Shown here: piece after piece, positions 42,110 to 52,657 of the stretch
Layout of the letters: the number at the start of each line of letters is the position of its first letter
Position numbering within the stretch: the stretch's first letter is position 1
Assembly (NCBI GenBank): GCA_029239675.1
Contig: JARBUM010000006.1
Coordinates: forward strand, 1-64,000
Direction of reading: 5' to 3'
Source of the DNA: Pelosinus sp.
GTDB taxonomy: Bacteria; Bacillota; Negativicutes; DSM-13327
DNA length: 64,000 bases
Program-made: the position numbers and the translations under genes
The notes under the pieces: generated by a model
What the model was told of the DNA's origin: nothing
Databases searched by the model: none
Seen by the model: the letters and a program-made list of their open reading frames with translations, nothing else

Positions 42110-43876
42110 TCAAAGTATTGGATGCCATACTTCTACCTTAGTACCTTCTTGATAAACACTGGTATAGATTAATCCGTATTCTGAGCCAAAAGACAATTTA
42201 ATTCGTTCATTTACATTAAAAATGCCAAAACCTGTCTTTGCTGTTTCACCATGATTGTTTTCTAGTGATTGCCTTATGTCTTTTAATTTCTCCGACGTGA
42301 TCCCTATGCCGTTATCGGCTACACAAAAATACAACTTGCCCTTGTCAACTCGAGCGGTAATTGTGATATTACCTCCCCCTCGTCTAGCATTAATGCCATG
42401 ATAAATAGCGTTTTCAACAAGAGGTTGTAGTATGAGTTTTAAGACGCTATAGTTCAATATATCTTCATCATATTTGATTTCATACATCAGTTTATCTTCA
42501 TAGCGAGCTTTCTGAATGGTTAAATAACTACGTACATGTTCCAATTCTTCATGAACACTAATCATTTCTTTCCCTTTACTTAATCCAATACGGAACAAAT
42601 TAGCGAGTGCGCCTACAATATGAACAACATCCTGAGCACCATGTTCCCCCGCCATCCATTGAATTGTATAAAGTGTATTATAAAGAAAGTGTGGTTTTAT
42701 TTGGGCCTGCAAGGTTTTTAATTCTGCCTCTCGTTTACGTTTTTGTTCCGTATACACCATATCGATCAAATTACTAATCTCTTTGATCATATTATTAAAA
42801 CTATTGCCAAGCTGACCAATTTCATCATTATATTTACTGTTAAACCTTACACTTAAATCTCCTTCCTCAGCTCTTTTCATTAGGCTCCGCAACTTACTCA
42901 GAGGCTTGGCAATGGATGCGGTAAAAAAGAAGGCGGCAACAATTGCTAATATTAACGTCACAAGACCAATCAGTATGGAATAATGACGCAGAATCGTTAC
43001 CTCTTTCAATGTTTCATTAAGAGAAAATACACCAATCGTCTTCCAATTGCTATAGGCTGAGTCTTTATAAATAATCTGAAAATCACTACCCTGGATTGTT
43101 TTCACAATGCTATTGGCAGAATCCGTAAGCCACTCATTTTTCACTCGATACACAATAGGATTGACTGGGGCATATACAATCCCCCCATTTGCATCCATAA
43201 TATAAAGAAATCCATTTTTACCCAACGTAATAGCTTCAATTACTTGTTTGATTTTATCTAATTTCAGATCAATAAGAATCACGCCTAGACGTTGTCCTGT
43301 CAAAGGATCAATAACCGCCTTTGCAATGGAAACAACTTCATCTGCACTATAGTTAAGTGTTGTAGTTATATTACGACCAATGGGTTTACTAAAGAGTTGC
43401 ATTGCCTTTGGCGCTGCAACTGCTCTTTTATACCAAGGCTCATCAGTAAGTGGATCACGTGAAATGCGGTGCATTTCATTACTAATATAAATATTGTTAT
43501 CATTTACAATGAGTATCCCAGCAATCTCTGGATGTACATTGGTATAAGTTTTTAGAATTCGCCTGATCTCATTAGTTAGATTTCCCCTGTTTTCTCCCTC
43601 TTTCTTACCTTGCAAGAAAGCAATGACTTGAGGATCATCTGAAAGATAAGAAATTATATTTTCCATATCATGGATGTAAAACTCAACGTTGCGGGTTACC
43701 TGTTCAATCATTTGTCCAGTATGTTCATTCGCTTGTTTTTCAATGGATTTACTATAGATTACGTTACCTAATACTCCTAAGGTAACAATGGGCAATAAAA
43801 TCAATGTGAAAAAATATAATAATAATTTTGAGCGAATGTTTTCTCCCTTAAAAAATCTATTTAAAGCCCTCAACAT
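42110..43876 (-). CDS. YesM-family sensor histidine kinase
   Basis: 588 residues: helix 1 (about 18-40), an extracytoplasmic Cache-type domain (about 45-290), helix 2 (about 297-320), HAMP (about 320-375), then the HisKA_7TM/His_kinase motif QAQIKPHFLYNTLYTIQWMA with the phospho-His, and a HATPase_c domain with NAIYHGI, DNGIGI and TGFGIFNVNERI. Partner of the adjoining YesN-type regulator. The outside domain is available to bind sugar directly or to touch the double sugar-binding lipoprotein. Confidence 0.95.
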   Translation of the reverse strand: MLRALNRFFKGENIRSKLLLYFFTLILLPIVTLGVLGNVIYSKSIEKQANEHTGQMIEQVTRNVEFYIHDMENIISYLSDDPQVIAFLQGKKEGENRGNLTNEIRRILKTYTNVHPEIAGILIVNDNNIYISNEMHRISRDPLTDEPWYKRAVAAPKAMQLFSKPIGRNITTTLNYSADEVVSIAKAVIDPLTGQRLGVILIDLKLDKIKQVIEAITLGKNGFLYIMDANGGIVYAPVNPIVYRVKNEWLTDSANSIVKTIQGSDFQIIYKDSAYSNWKTIGVFSLNETLKEVTILRHYSILIGLVTLILAIVAAFFFTASIAKPLSKLRSLMKRAEEGDLSVRFNSKYNDEIGQLGNSFNNMIKEISNLIDMVYTEQKRKREAELKTLQAQIKPHFLYNTLYTIQWMAGEHGAQDVVHIVGALANLFRIGLSKGKEMISVHEELEHVRSYLTIQKARYEDKLMYEIKYDEDILNYSVLKLILQPLVENAIYHGINARRGGGNITITARVDKGKLYFCVADNGIGITSEKLKDIRQSLENNHGETAKTGFGIFNVNERIKLSFGSEYGLIYTSVYQEGTKVEVWHPIL

Positions 43877-43908
43877 TGCACCATCCTAGCCCTTTCTGGA
43901 ATACTAAG

Positions 43909-43954
43909 AAAACCAGCCAAAACTCTTTCGATATAAGAATTCACGGCTGGCTTT
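43909..43954 (-). terminator. Intrinsic terminator between araA and the kinase operon
   Basis: AAAACCAGCC (43909-43918) pairs with GGCTGGCTTT (43945-43954) with one wobble, and TTTTCTTA follows on the minus strand. It ends the araBDA transcript. Confidence 0.7.
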
Positions 43955-44049
43955 CTCTTCTATTGAGACAAATTACTTCCTTCTGCTAGTTTCAATATAG
44001 CAAGCACATCTTCCTTTCCAATTTTTACAAATTTACTAACTTTTTTTCT

Positions 44050-45552
44050 TTACTTCAACAAATGATAATATAGATCATTCCACCGAAGTTCTTTCTTGAA
44101 ATCACAAATCCTAGTATCCTTATCAATCAACATATATTCAACCCCAGCCATTTCACTGAAGTCTTCCAAATGCTCTTTTGTCACGGCTTGACTGAATCCA
44201 GTATGATGAGCTCCACCCGCCAAAATCCATGCGTGCGCACCTATCTTAAGATCCGGCTGCGGCACCCAAAGGGCTCTTGCCACAGGAAGGTTGGGCAACT
44301 CGTATTCTGTTGAAACCACATCTACTTCATTCACCAACAAACGGAAGCGATTACCCAAATCTAGAATCGTGGCATTTAAACCTCTACCTGCTGCTACATC
44401 GAAGACCAGACGAGCAGGATCATCCTTGCCGCCGATGGAGAGAGGATGAATTTCCAAGGATGGTTTCTTTTCGGCGATGGTGGGACATACTTCTAGCATA
44501 TGGGAACCAAGTACTTTCATCTTTCCCTCTTCAAGATGGTAAGTATAGTCTTCCATGAAAGAGGTTCCACCTTTAAGGCCATAAGACATCACTTTCATTG
44601 CTCTTACTAACGCAGCAGTCTTCCAGTCTCCTTCCGCACCAAAGCCATAGCCCGCCGCCATTAAGCGCTGTGATGCCAATCCTGGTAGTTGTGATAAACC
44701 ATACAAGTTTTCAAAATTCGTGGTGAACCCTTTAAAATGACCAGCTTCCAAAAAGCTTTTCATACCTAATTCAAGTTTGGCTGCTTCTTCCAATGAAGCT
44801 CTTTGTGCTCCATCTCGAGATAGTCCCTTTTGCACTAAATAGGTTTCTTCATATTCGGTAATTAGCTCTTTTATCTGAGAAGCAGAAATACTATTCACAT
44901 ATTTTACAAGGTCACCTAAAGCATAGCCGTTCACAGAGTATCCAAATTTCATTTGGGCCTCAACCTTGTCGCCCTCGGTTACAGCTACTTCTCTCATATT
45001 GTCACCAAACCGAGCAAACTTAGCTCCCTGCCAGTCATTCCAGGCCAGAGCTGCTCTGCACCAAGCAGCTAACCTGTCAATTACATCTTCCTCTTGCCAG
45101 AATCCAACAATCACCTTGCGAGCCTTCTTCATTCTGGAGCAGATAAAGCCAAATTCTCGATCCCCATGAGCAGATTGGTTGGTATTCATAAAGTCCATAT
45201 CGATTTGGCTCCAAGGAATCTCACAATTGTACTGGGTGTGAAGGTGGGCCAGTGGTTTGTTTAAAATAGTGAGACCACCAATCCACATTTTTGCTGGCGA
45301 AAATGTATGCATCCAAGCAATCAGACCAATACAATTTTTAGCATTGTTAGCTTCAAGGCAAATGTCATAAATGGCATCAGGATTTGTTAAAATAGGCTTA
45401 AAAATAATTTTTACAGGGATTTTATCATTTTCTCCTAATGCCTGAGCGATAATTCGAGAGTGTTCAGCCACTTCACGCAGCGTTTCTTCTCCGTAAAGGT
45501 GCTGGCTGCCAGTAATAAACCAGACTTCTTTTTCCTGTAGATTACGAAACAT
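44050..45552 (-). CDS. araA: L-arabinose isomerase
   Basis: 500 residues, normal for the enzyme that converts L-arabinose to L-ribulose with Mn2+. Recognisable stretches are [94 protein letters not shown] and [19 protein letters not shown], which contain the metal-binding Glu and His residues. Third gene of araB-araD-araA, followed by a terminator. Confidence 0.98.
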   Translation of the reverse strand: MFRNLQEKEVWFITGSQHLYGEETLREVAEHSRIIAQALGENDKIPVKIIFKPILTNPDAIYDICLEANNAKNCIGLIAWMHTFSPAKMWIGGLTILNKPLAHLHTQYNCEIPWSQIDMDFMNTNQSAHGDREFGFICSRMKKARKVIVGFWQEEDVIDRLAAWCRAALAWNDWQGAKFARFGDNMREVAVTEGDKVEAQMKFGYSVNGYALGDLVKYVNSISASQIKELITEYEETYLVQKGLSRDGAQRASLEEAAKLELGMKSFLEAGHFKGFTTNFENLYGLSQLPGLASQRLMAAGYGFGAEGDWKTAALVRAMKVMSYGLKGGTSFMEDYTYHLEEGKMKVLGSHMLEVCPTIAEKKPSLEIHPLSIGGKDDPARLVFDVAAGRGLNATILDLGNRFRLLVNEVDVVSTEYELPNLPVARALWVPQPDLKIGAHAWILAGGAHHTGFSQAVTKEHLEDFSEMAGVEYMLIDKDTRICDFKKELRWNDLYYHLLK

Positions 45553-45627
45553 TATGCTCCACCTTCTTTTTCTAAATTAGCCCTTTAAAGGTCCTTTTAT
45601 TTCAACCCTCTAGCTTTTTAGCTACAT

Positions 45628-46329
45628 CTAAGTTTTCTTTTGCCCATAATAGGCATCTTTGCCATGTTTCCTTAAAAAATGTTTATCCAACAGCATCTGA
45701 TCCATCGCCTTGGCATGGGGGTTCAAAGAACAAGTATTGAGAGCCATTTTTGCTACTTCTTCTAGTACTACCCCATGATAAACGGCCTCATTGGCATCCT
45801 TTCCCCAAGAAAAAGGACCATGATTGGCTACTAATACTCCAGGAACATGAAGAGGATTTATATTCTGAAAGCATTCGACAATCACCTTGCCTGTTTCTTC
45901 TTCATATTTTCCTTGGAGTTCTTCTGGGCTTAGGTTTCGGGTGCAAGGGACATTCCCATAAAAATAATCTGCATGTGTCGTGCCAAGGGCTGGGATGGCT
46001 TTCCCATCCTGAGCCCAAGCTGTAGCATAGGTGGAATGGGTATGGACAATACCACCTATCTCAAGGAAATTACGATATAACACTAAATGAGTCGCTGTAT
46101 CAGAAGAAGGCTTTAATATCCCACCCACCTGTTTTCCTTCAAGATCCAGCACTACCATATCTTCGGGCTGCAACTTGTCATATTCAACGCCGCTGGGTTT
46201 AATCACAATCAAGCCTAGTTCTCTGTCTATGCCACTGGCATTACCCCAGGTAAATACTATTAATCCATATTTTTGTAAAGCCATATTTGCTTGCCATACA
46301 CTTTTCTTGAGCTGATCTAACCTTTCCAT
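45628..46329 (-). CDS. araD: L-ribulose-5-phosphate 4-epimerase
   Basis: 233 residues of the class II aldolase fold. [19 protein letters not shown] binds the phosphate, [12 protein letters not shown] supplies metal His residues, and [19 protein letters not shown] the third metal His. It converts L-ribulose-5-P to D-xylulose-5-P, feeding the pentose phosphate or phosphoketolase route. Lies 48 bases after araB and 75 before araA. Confidence 0.97.
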   Translation of the reverse strand: MERLDQLKKSVWQANMALQKYGLIVFTWGNASGIDRELGLIVIKPSGVEYDKLQPEDMVVLDLEGKQVGGILKPSSDTATHLVLYRNFLEIGGIVHTHSTYATAWAQDGKAIPALGTTHADYFYGNVPCTRNLSPEELQGKYEEETGKVIVECFQNINPLHVPGVLVANHGPFSWGKDANEAVYHGVVLEEVAKMALNTCSLNPHAKAMDQMLLDKHFLRKHGKDAYYGQKKT

Positions 46330-46377
46330 ATGAACCTCCTTTTAGCCTACATCAAGGGTTCAGCGTATTTTAAACTC

Positions 46378-48060
46378 CTATGCATTATAATTTCTTGTAT
46401 TTCGTTTTATTTCTTTAAGTCGCTTCATAACATCATTAGCACCACGACCAAAATAGTCATGGAGGATTTTATATTCTGCATACAACTTTTCATACCGAGC
46501 AACATTCTCTGGAATAGGCCTGTAGGTCTGTTTTATACTAGTCATCTTAGCCGCTGCATCTAAGATCGTGTCATAGCCGCCACCTTTCTCGCCAGCAGCA
46601 ACAGCGCCAAACATGGCAGCCCCTAATGCGGGTGTCTGCAGGGACCTAGCAATATGAATCTCCCTGCCAGTGACATCTGCATAAATCTGCATTAACATAT
46701 TATTTTTCTGGGACAAGCCACCGCATGCATACAGTTCATCAATTCTTACCCCAGCATTGGTGAATGTTTCGACAATCATATTCGTGCCGAATGCAGTAGC
46801 TTCAATTAGTGCCCGATAGATCTCTTCTGGCTTTGTCAGAAGGGTAGCCCCCAAGAGCACACCAGTCAAATGGGTATCTACAAGTACTGAGCGATTGCCA
46901 TTCCACCAATCAAGAGCCAATAGGCCGCTTTCCCCTGGCAGTAGTTTGGCCGCCTTCTCTTCGAGACATTTATGAATATTTATGCCTCTTGCTTTTGCTT
47001 CTTCTACATAGTTGCTAGGAACACAACTTTCCTCAAACCATTCAAAAATATCACCTACAGCAGACTGGCCAGCCTCATATCCAAAATAACCAGCAATAAT
47101 ACCATCCTCTACTACACCACACATACCATCCACTGTTTTTTCTTCTTCACCCAGTAGTAAATGACAAATGGATGTTCCCATACTCATGACCATTTTCCCT
47201 GCAGTTACAACACCTGTAGCAGGAACTGCAGCATGAGCATCCACATTACCTACGGCTATGGCCGTACCTATTTTTAAACCCATCTGTTTGGCCATCACAG
47301 GTGTTAACTCACCAGCTTTACTACCGATAGGTACAATTGGACTATTTAATTTTTCTTCCACCAAATTTTCTAATCGCGGGTCTAAGGCTTGGAAAAATTC
47401 TTTGCTCGGATATCCATCTTGTTTGTGCCAGATTGCTTTATACCCAGCGGTACAACTATTGCGTATATCTCTTCCGGTCATCTGCATGGTTACCCAGTCA
47501 GTAGCCTCCATAAAGCTATCTGCAGCCTCATAAATCTCTGGAGCCTCATTTAAAATTTGCCATATTTTCGGGATTAACCACTCGGAGGATATCTTGCCAC
47601 CATAACGAGCTAAGAAAGCTTCATTACGCGACGCTGCAATCTTATTTAGACAATTTGCTTCATCTTGAGCGGCGTGATGTTTCCACAATTTCACCCAAGC
47701 GTGGGGATTATGAATGTACTCTGGTATCTGACATAAAGCCCTGCCATCTTTAGCCACAGGCAACATGGTACAAGCCGTAAAGTCTATGCCCAATCCGATT
47801 ACATCCTCTGGGTCTACCTGAGAAGCCTTTAAAATTTCTGGTACTCCTTGACGCAAAACATCCAAATAATTCTCAGGATTTTGCAGTGCCCAATCAAACT
47901 CCAATTTGCTATTAGTACCTGGTAGTTGTTCATCGATCACACCATCAGCATAAGAAACCACTGCAGAGGCAACTTCTTTACCTGTTGCCACCTCAACTAA
48001 CAATGCTCGCCCAGATTGAGTACCATAATCAATACCAATACTATATTTTTTCCTTTCCAC
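46378..48060 (-). CDS. araB: L-ribulokinase (FGGY family)
   Basis: 560 residues. The N-terminal FGGY half starts [32 protein letters not shown] is the substrate region characteristic of ribulokinases; the C-terminal half has [22 protein letters not shown] and the adenosine motif. It phosphorylates L-ribulose (and often related pentuloses). First gene of the ara operon; upstream lie a palindromic ROK operator at 48265 and a dispersed repeat. Confidence 0.97.
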   Translation of the reverse strand: MERKKYSIGIDYGTQSGRALLVEVATGKEVASAVVSYADGVIDEQLPGTNSKLEFDWALQNPENYLDVLRQGVPEILKASQVDPEDVIGLGIDFTACTMLPVAKDGRALCQIPEYIHNPHAWVKLWKHHAAQDEANCLNKIAASRNEAFLARYGGKISSEWLIPKIWQILNEAPEIYEAADSFMEATDWVTMQMTGRDIRNSCTAGYKAIWHKQDGYPSKEFFQALDPRLENLVEEKLNSPIVPIGSKAGELTPVMAKQMGLKIGTAIAVGNVDAHAAVPATGVVTAGKMVMSMGTSICHLLLGEEEKTVDGMCGVVEDGIIAGYFGYEAGQSAVGDIFEWFEESCVPSNYVEEAKARGINIHKCLEEKAAKLLPGESGLLALDWWNGNRSVLVDTHLTGVLLGATLLTKPEEIYRALIEATAFGTNMIVETFTNAGVRIDELYACGGLSQKNNMLMQIYADVTGREIHIARSLQTPALGAAMFGAVAAGEKGGGYDTILDAAAKMTSIKQTYRPIPENVARYEKLYAEYKILHDYFGRGANDVMKRLKEIKRNTRNYNA

Positions 48061-48090
48061 ATTGCGTCCCCCTTTTTTTAATCTTTATAT

Positions 48091-48139
48091 AAAGAAGACT
48101 TAATTCAGGTAGAGTTTTAACTCTTACTGAATCTTAGTC
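48091..48139. repeat. Hairpin-forming dispersed element, copy B (decayed)
   Basis: Shares with 34124-34177 the order AAAGAAGAC, ATTCA, GAGTTTTA and CTC in the same orientation, but its right arm no longer closes. It sits in the araB leader, 30 bases from the start codon. Confidence 0.5.
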
Positions 48140-48264
48140 GCACTTGTCCAGAGACTTAGGCTGTTAACGAGATAGAAGACGGGAGTTTTAGAGCAATTTG
48201 GTCATCGGATAAATGAGCAATAATTCTTACTAAGATTTATGCTGAAAGCAGTGCTATCATCCTT

Positions 48265-48296
48265 AAATAGTTAATTAATAAATTAATTAACTATTT
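48265..48296. promoter_or_regulatory. ROK-type operator before araB
   Basis: A perfect 15-bp inverted repeat (AAATAGTTAATTAAT and complement) around two bases, about 200 bases upstream of araB. Similar AT-rich palindromes with TTAATTAA/AATTTAAT cores lie at the ROK gene promoter (49779-49797) and at the chvE promoter (53910-53939). No clear promoter hexamers can be fixed for araB. Confidence 0.6.
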
Positions 48297-48382
48297 AATT
48301 TATTAAACATATTCGTCATTGCCCTCCTACATCCTTTTTTTAGCAGTAAAATAATCGGAAAATTCTTTTTCTTACAAAATTA

Positions 48383-48443
48383 AATGCTCCCTGTATAGAT
48401 ATTTGAGGTTCTAATAACCCTTAATATCTATACAGGGAGCATT
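48383..48443 (-). terminator. Very strong terminator of the ROK gene
   Basis: Perfect 21-bp stem (48383-48403 with 48423-48443), an inner GGTT/AACC pair in the loop, and TTTAATTTT on the minus strand. It begins 22 bases past the ROK stop. Confidence 0.88.
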
Positions 48444-48464
48444 CCTTACTATTTATAGCTTATG

Positions 48465-49664
48465 TTATCGTAGGAAAATCCCTTCCATGACTAAATCAAC
48501 AATTCCCTTTAAAGCAGCTGTTCTGCCTTCAATAGAGAACTCAATACGAGTGGAAGAATAACTGCTGCCTAAAGCTCTTTCCTTAATAACTTTCACCATT
48601 GTCTCTTCAATAAAATTTCGGCCTTTCACAATACCTCCGCCAATGAGTACTAACTGCGGATTAAAAATATTAATAATATTGGCTGCCCCCATCCCCAGAT
48701 AATGAGCAATATGGTCAAGTATCTTCAAGGCAAGTGGATCACCAACCTCAGCCGCAGAATAAATATGTTCTGGCCTAATTGCGTTTGTATCTCCTTTTAC
48801 CACCTCTGCTACTAAAGAACTTTCCCCTTCTAAAATTGACTTAACCACCAAATTTACTAAAGCCGACTCTGATGCCATGGCTTCCAGGCAACCATGATTG
48901 CCACAGCTACATAATGGCCCCTGAGCATCCACAACAGTATGACCAATTTCTCCAGCACTATCCCCTAATCCTCGATATAGCTCACCATTTAAAATAATGC
49001 CAGAACCAATTCCACCCCCGACTCCTAGGAATACCGCATTTTTAATATCGCGGTATGGACCATAATGATAGGCTCCCAGCGCCATAGCCCGCATATCATT
49101 TTCGACAAAAACTGGCAACTGAAACCGTTCTTCTAAAATATACTTTAGTGGTACATTACGCCAACCAGTACTAGGAGAAAACAAGGAAAGTCCTTCTCTT
49201 GACAGAACAGGTCCTCGCACAATAATACCAATGGCTAAGGCTAGTTGACCATTCTCAGATGAGTGGCACTTTGCTATGATATTCTCCAATAGCAATAAGA
49301 TTTCATCTTTATCCAAGTGTCTAATATCATGACATGTTTGTTCCTTAATTTCTAAGGCTCCATTGATCAAATAACCAATCATTTCTTTCGATCGGATATC
49401 CACAATAATCATGTTGGCTATTTCGGAATTTGCCTTAAGAAGCACGGGACGTCTTCCGCCGCTATACTCCCCAACCATATATTCATGAATGAGCCCAAAT
49501 TCAATTAACTTGCCAGATATATTCGTTACAGTGGGAGCAGTCAAACCTGATAATTTTGCAATATCCACACGGGATATAGGCCCACGCCTCCGGATGGTAT
49601 TAAAAACCAGAGACTCATTTACGCCTCCCATAGCCTTAAAATTAATCGTATTCACACCTTCCAT
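48465..49664 (-). CDS. ROK-family transcriptional repressor (XylR/NagC-like)
   Basis: About 399 residues: winged helix near the N-terminus (VFNTIRRRGPISRVDIAKLSGLTAPTVTNISGKL), then a sugar-kinase-like ROK domain with FLGVGGGIGSGIILNG, the zinc motif GH with CSCGNHGCLE, and NPQLVLIGGG. I prefer the ATG at 49664, where ROK regulators normally begin and where AGGTG precedes; an ATG at 49739 has no site. It lies between the importer and araBDA genes and should bind the palindromes before both and before itself, releasing them when sugar binds. Confidence 0.94.
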   Translation of the reverse strand: MEGVNTINFKAMGGVNESLVFNTIRRRGPISRVDIAKLSGLTAPTVTNISGKLIEFGLIHEYMVGEYSGGRRPVLLKANSEIANMIIVDIRSKEMIGYLINGALEIKEQTCHDIRHLDKDEILLLLENIIAKCHSSENGQLALAIGIIVRGPVLSREGLSLFSPSTGWRNVPLKYILEERFQLPVFVENDMRAMALGAYHYGPYRDIKNAVFLGVGGGIGSGIILNGELYRGLGDSAGEIGHTVVDAQGPLCSCGNHGCLEAMASESALVNLVVKSILEGESSLVAEVVKGDTNAIRPEHIYSAAEVGDPLALKILDHIAHYLGMGAANIINIFNPQLVLIGGGIVKGRNFIEETMVKVIKERALGSSYSSTRIEFSIEGRTAALKGIVDLVMEGIFLR

Positions 49665-49771
49665 AACACACCTACACTCTTCGCTTTCATCATTTTTTAC
49701 AACGAAAATCCTATGAATTTTATTATATATTCTTTCCATATAGACTGAAAATTCATATAAACTATTCTATA

Positions 49772-49800
49772 ATACTAAATTAAATTTTAAATTTAATCAA
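49772..49800 (-). promoter_or_regulatory. Promoter with internal ROK operator (autoregulation)
   Basis: On the minus strand a TTGATT -35 (49795-49800) and TAGTAT -10 (49772-49777) are 17 bases apart. The palindrome ATTAAATT-TTA-AATTTAAT (49779-49797) fills the spacer, so bound repressor would block RNA polymerase. Confidence 0.6.
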
Positions 49801-49839
49801 TATGAACTTTTCATTTGTGTTCTTCTTTATGTTTAGATC

Positions 49840-51003
49840 TTATGACTGCTTAGATTTTGTATAAATGTCAAAAGCTACAGCTAACAACAGCACCAAACCT
49901 TTGATGGTTTGCTGCATGTCAATAGTAACACCAATTAATGACATACCATTATTCATAACTCCCATGACCAGTCCGCCAATAATCGCTCCCATAACAACAC
50001 CAATTCCGCCAGCGGTAGAGGCCCCGCCAATAAAGCATGCCGCAATTGCATCTAATTCAAAACCCATACCGGCCTTAGGGGTTGCCACATTAAGCCGTGC
50101 TGCAAAAACAAGCCCAGAAAGGGCAGCTAATACTCCCATATTAACAAAAACCCAGAATACAATGCGCTGTGTTTTTACACCAGATAACTTTGCCGCTTTT
50201 TCATTACCGCCAAGCGCATAAATATGACGCCCCACAACTGTTTTCGTAGTGATAAAGGTATAGAAAACAATTAGCACAAACAGCAATATTAATACATTGG
50301 GAATTCCTTTATATAAAGCGAGTAAATACATGAACCAATTTATCGCAAGGCAAACAATGACTAACTTTATAATTAAAAATTGCAATGGAATTACATCGAA
50401 ATCATACTCTTGTTTTGCTTTTCTATGACTTAATTCGAAATAGATGTAGATCAATGATAAAACAATTCCAACTACGAGAGTTGTAATATGGATTCCTGTT
50501 CCAGCAAAGAAATCAGGCATGAAACCATTGCTAATTTTCTGAAAGCTTTCTGGATAAGGTCCCTTGGATTGTCCCTCTAAGATAGTCATTGTCAAACCTC
50601 TAAAAGTCAGCATGCCTGCTAATGTAACAATAAATGATGGAATTTTAAAATATGAGATCCAATAACCCTGCCATGCGCCAGCAAGAGCACCTAAAAGCAA
50701 AGAGATCACAATTCCAGACATAACGCCAATATGATTATCTACCATGAGGATTGCAGACATAGCACCAATAAACGCAGCCATAGAACCCACTGATAAATCA
50801 ATATGAAAGGCTACAATAACTAATAACATACCAATTGCAAGTACGAGTATGTAGCTATTTTGTTGGATTAGGTTCGTTACATTCAATGGCATCAACAAGA
50901 CACCTTTGCTGACAATTTGGAAAAACAGCATTATGGATACTAATGCAATAACCATGCCATATTCCCTAATGTTACTCTTAAACATATGCTTCAATGTTTC
51001 CAT
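49840..51003 (-). CDS. gguB: Monosaccharide ABC transporter permease (GguB/MmsB/XylH type)
   Basis: 387 residues with about ten membrane segments, longer than ribose-type permeases, as in XylH/GguB. Motifs: LAIGMLLVIVAFHIDLSVGSMAAFIGAMSAIL, IPSFIVTLAGMLTFRGL, GGNEKAAKLSGVKT and GGASTAGGIGVVMGAIIGGLVMG. Third gene of the chvE-gguA-gguB unit, 13 bases after the ATPase gene. Imports aldoses such as xylose, arabinose, galactose or glucose. Confidence 0.92.
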   Translation of the reverse strand: METLKHMFKSNIREYGMVIALVSIMLFFQIVSKGVLLMPLNVTNLIQQNSYILVLAIGMLLVIVAFHIDLSVGSMAAFIGAMSAILMVDNHIGVMSGIVISLLLGALAGAWQGYWISYFKIPSFIVTLAGMLTFRGLTMTILEGQSKGPYPESFQKISNGFMPDFFAGTGIHITTLVVGIVLSLIYIYFELSHRKAKQEYDFDVIPLQFLIIKLVIVCLAINWFMYLLALYKGIPNVLILLFVLIVFYTFITTKTVVGRHIYALGGNEKAAKLSGVKTQRIVFWVFVNMGVLAALSGLVFAARLNVATPKAGMGFELDAIAACFIGGASTAGGIGVVMGAIIGGLVMGVMNNGMSLIGVTIDMQQTIKGLVLLLAVAFDIYTKSKQS

Positions 51004-51016
51004 GACTATCCCTCCT

Positions 51017-52540
51017 CTATTTACTCATTACATATTTCATGATTCTTTCTTGTGATGCTTCACTCTGGGCCAGTTCTCCAGTAATTCTCCCTTCACTCAT
51101 CACATAAACTCGATCACACATTCCTAATATTTCAGGAAGTTCTGAAGAAATTAGAAGGATTCCCTTCCCTTCCTTTGCTAAATTATTAATAATCGAATAG
51201 ATTTCAAATTTTGCACCTACGTCAATGCCTCTTGTAGGTTCATCTAGAATTAACACATCTGGCTCTGTAAAGATCCATTTACTCAATACTACCTTTTGTT
51301 GATTTCCCCCACTGAGATTCATTGTTTTCTGCAAAATGCTTGAGCATTTAATATTCATTTGGTGGCGACTTTTTTCCGCTACAAGAATCTCTTTATTTTC
51401 ATCAACTATAAAATTTCTGGATATTTTATTTAAATTAGCCAATGTGGCGTTTCGTTTAATGTCCTCATTTAAAATGAGGCCATATTGTTTTCGATCTTCC
51501 GTTACATATGCAATTCCTTGGGCGATAGCTTGGCTTACATTATTCACATGTATCTCGATACCGTTTTTATACATGTATCCGCTTATTTTTTGTCCATAGG
51601 ATTTGCCAAAGATACTCATTGCCAATTCCGTTCTCCCTGCCCCCATAAGACCTGCAATTCCAACCACCTCACCTTGCTTAACAGTAAGCCTAGCATTATG
51701 AATGATTTTTCGGTCACCGTGCAAAGGATGGTATACACTCCAGTCTTTCACCTCAAAGATAATCTCACCAATGGCCACCTCTCGCTTGGGATAGCGATCC
51801 GTTAATTCTCTACCTACCATGCCCTTAATAATCCTATCTTCTGTAATATTATCTTCTCTAACATTTAAAGTCTCGATTGTCGATCCATCACGCAAAACGG
51901 TAATTGTATCTGCAATTCTTGAAACTTCACTTAATTTATGAGAAATAAGAATTGAAGAGATTCCTTGCTTTTTAAAAGCCAGCAACAACTTTAATAAATT
52001 ATCACTGTCATCTTCGTTTAACGCTGCTGTGGGTTCATCTAAGATTAACAATTGAACTTTTTTGGATAGAGCTTTGGCAATCTCAACTAATTGTTGCTTA
52101 CCAACCCCTATATTGGTAATCAAAGTGGTTGGCAATTCATGTAGTCCGACTTTCACAAGCAGTTCTTTTGTATGGGCCGTAGTCGCATGCCAGTCAATAA
52201 GACCGTTTTTCCCTTGTTCATTCCCAAGAAAAATATTTTCTGCAATGGATAAATAGGGAATTAGGGCTAATTCTTGATGAATAATGACGATGCCTAATTT
52301 TTCACTTTCTTTAATATCCTTAAATTCACAGAGCTTTCCATTATAACGAATTTCCCCCGTATAGGTTCCATGAGGGTATACGCCACTTAAGACCTTCATT
52401 AAGGTTGATTTCCCTGCACCATTCTCTCCCACCAATGCATGAATTTCCCCCTTTTTTACCTGTAGATTCACATTGTTAAGAGCTTTAACACCTGGAAAAC
52501 TCTTAGTGATATGCATCATGTCTAAAATAACATCTTCCAT
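51017..52540 (-). CDS. gguA: Monosaccharide ABC transporter ATP-binding protein (GguA/MmsA/XylG type)
   Basis: 507 residues, two ABC cassettes. First: [34 protein letters not shown]. Second: altered Walker [17 protein letters not shown], signature [27 protein letters not shown]. The [13 protein letters not shown] wording is characteristic of the xylose/multiple-sugar subfamily. The gene follows chvE after a 117-base gap that contains a hairpin. Confidence 0.93.
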   Translation of the reverse strand: MEDVILDMMHITKSFPGVKALNNVNLQVKKGEIHALVGENGAGKSTLMKVLSGVYPHGTYTGEIRYNGKLCEFKDIKESEKLGIVIIHQELALIPYLSIAENIFLGNEQGKNGLIDWHATTAHTKELLVKVGLHELPTTLITNIGVGKQQLVEIAKALSKKVQLLILDEPTAALNEDDSDNLLKLLLAFKKQGISSILISHKLSEVSRIADTITVLRDGSTIETLNVREDNITEDRIIKGMVGRELTDRYPKREVAIGEIIFEVKDWSVYHPLHGDRKIIHNARLTVKQGEVVGIAGLMGAGRTELAMSIFGKSYGQKISGYMYKNGIEIHVNNVSQAIAQGIAYVTEDRKQYGLILNEDIKRNATLANLNKISRNFIVDENKEILVAEKSRHQMNIKCSSILQKTMNLSGGNQQKVVLSKWIFTEPDVLILDEPTRGIDVGAKFEIYSIINNLAKEGKGILLISSELPEILGMCDRVYVMSEGRITGELAQSEASQERIMKYVMSK

Positions 52541-52590
52541 ATAGCTTCAACTCCTTGCCATGTGTAGCCTATTTTTAGAGAACTGATACA

Positions 52591-52628
52591 AAAATTTAGT
52601 GATGACCTTTCAGCCATCACTAAATTTT
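52591..52628 (-). promoter_or_regulatory. Hairpin between chvE and gguA
   Basis: Perfect 14-bp stem (52591-52604 with 52615-52628), ten-base loop, TTTTTG after it on the minus strand. Likely a partial terminator/attenuator giving excess binding protein, like the one at 37804. Confidence 0.7.
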
Positions 52629-52657
52629 CTACCTTACCCTTTTGCTAAGAAAAACGA

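Noticed and set aside
48265-48296. Idea that the AT palindrome before araB is a replication or insertion site
   Set aside because: Similar palindromes at two other promoters of the same locus fit a repressor operator better.
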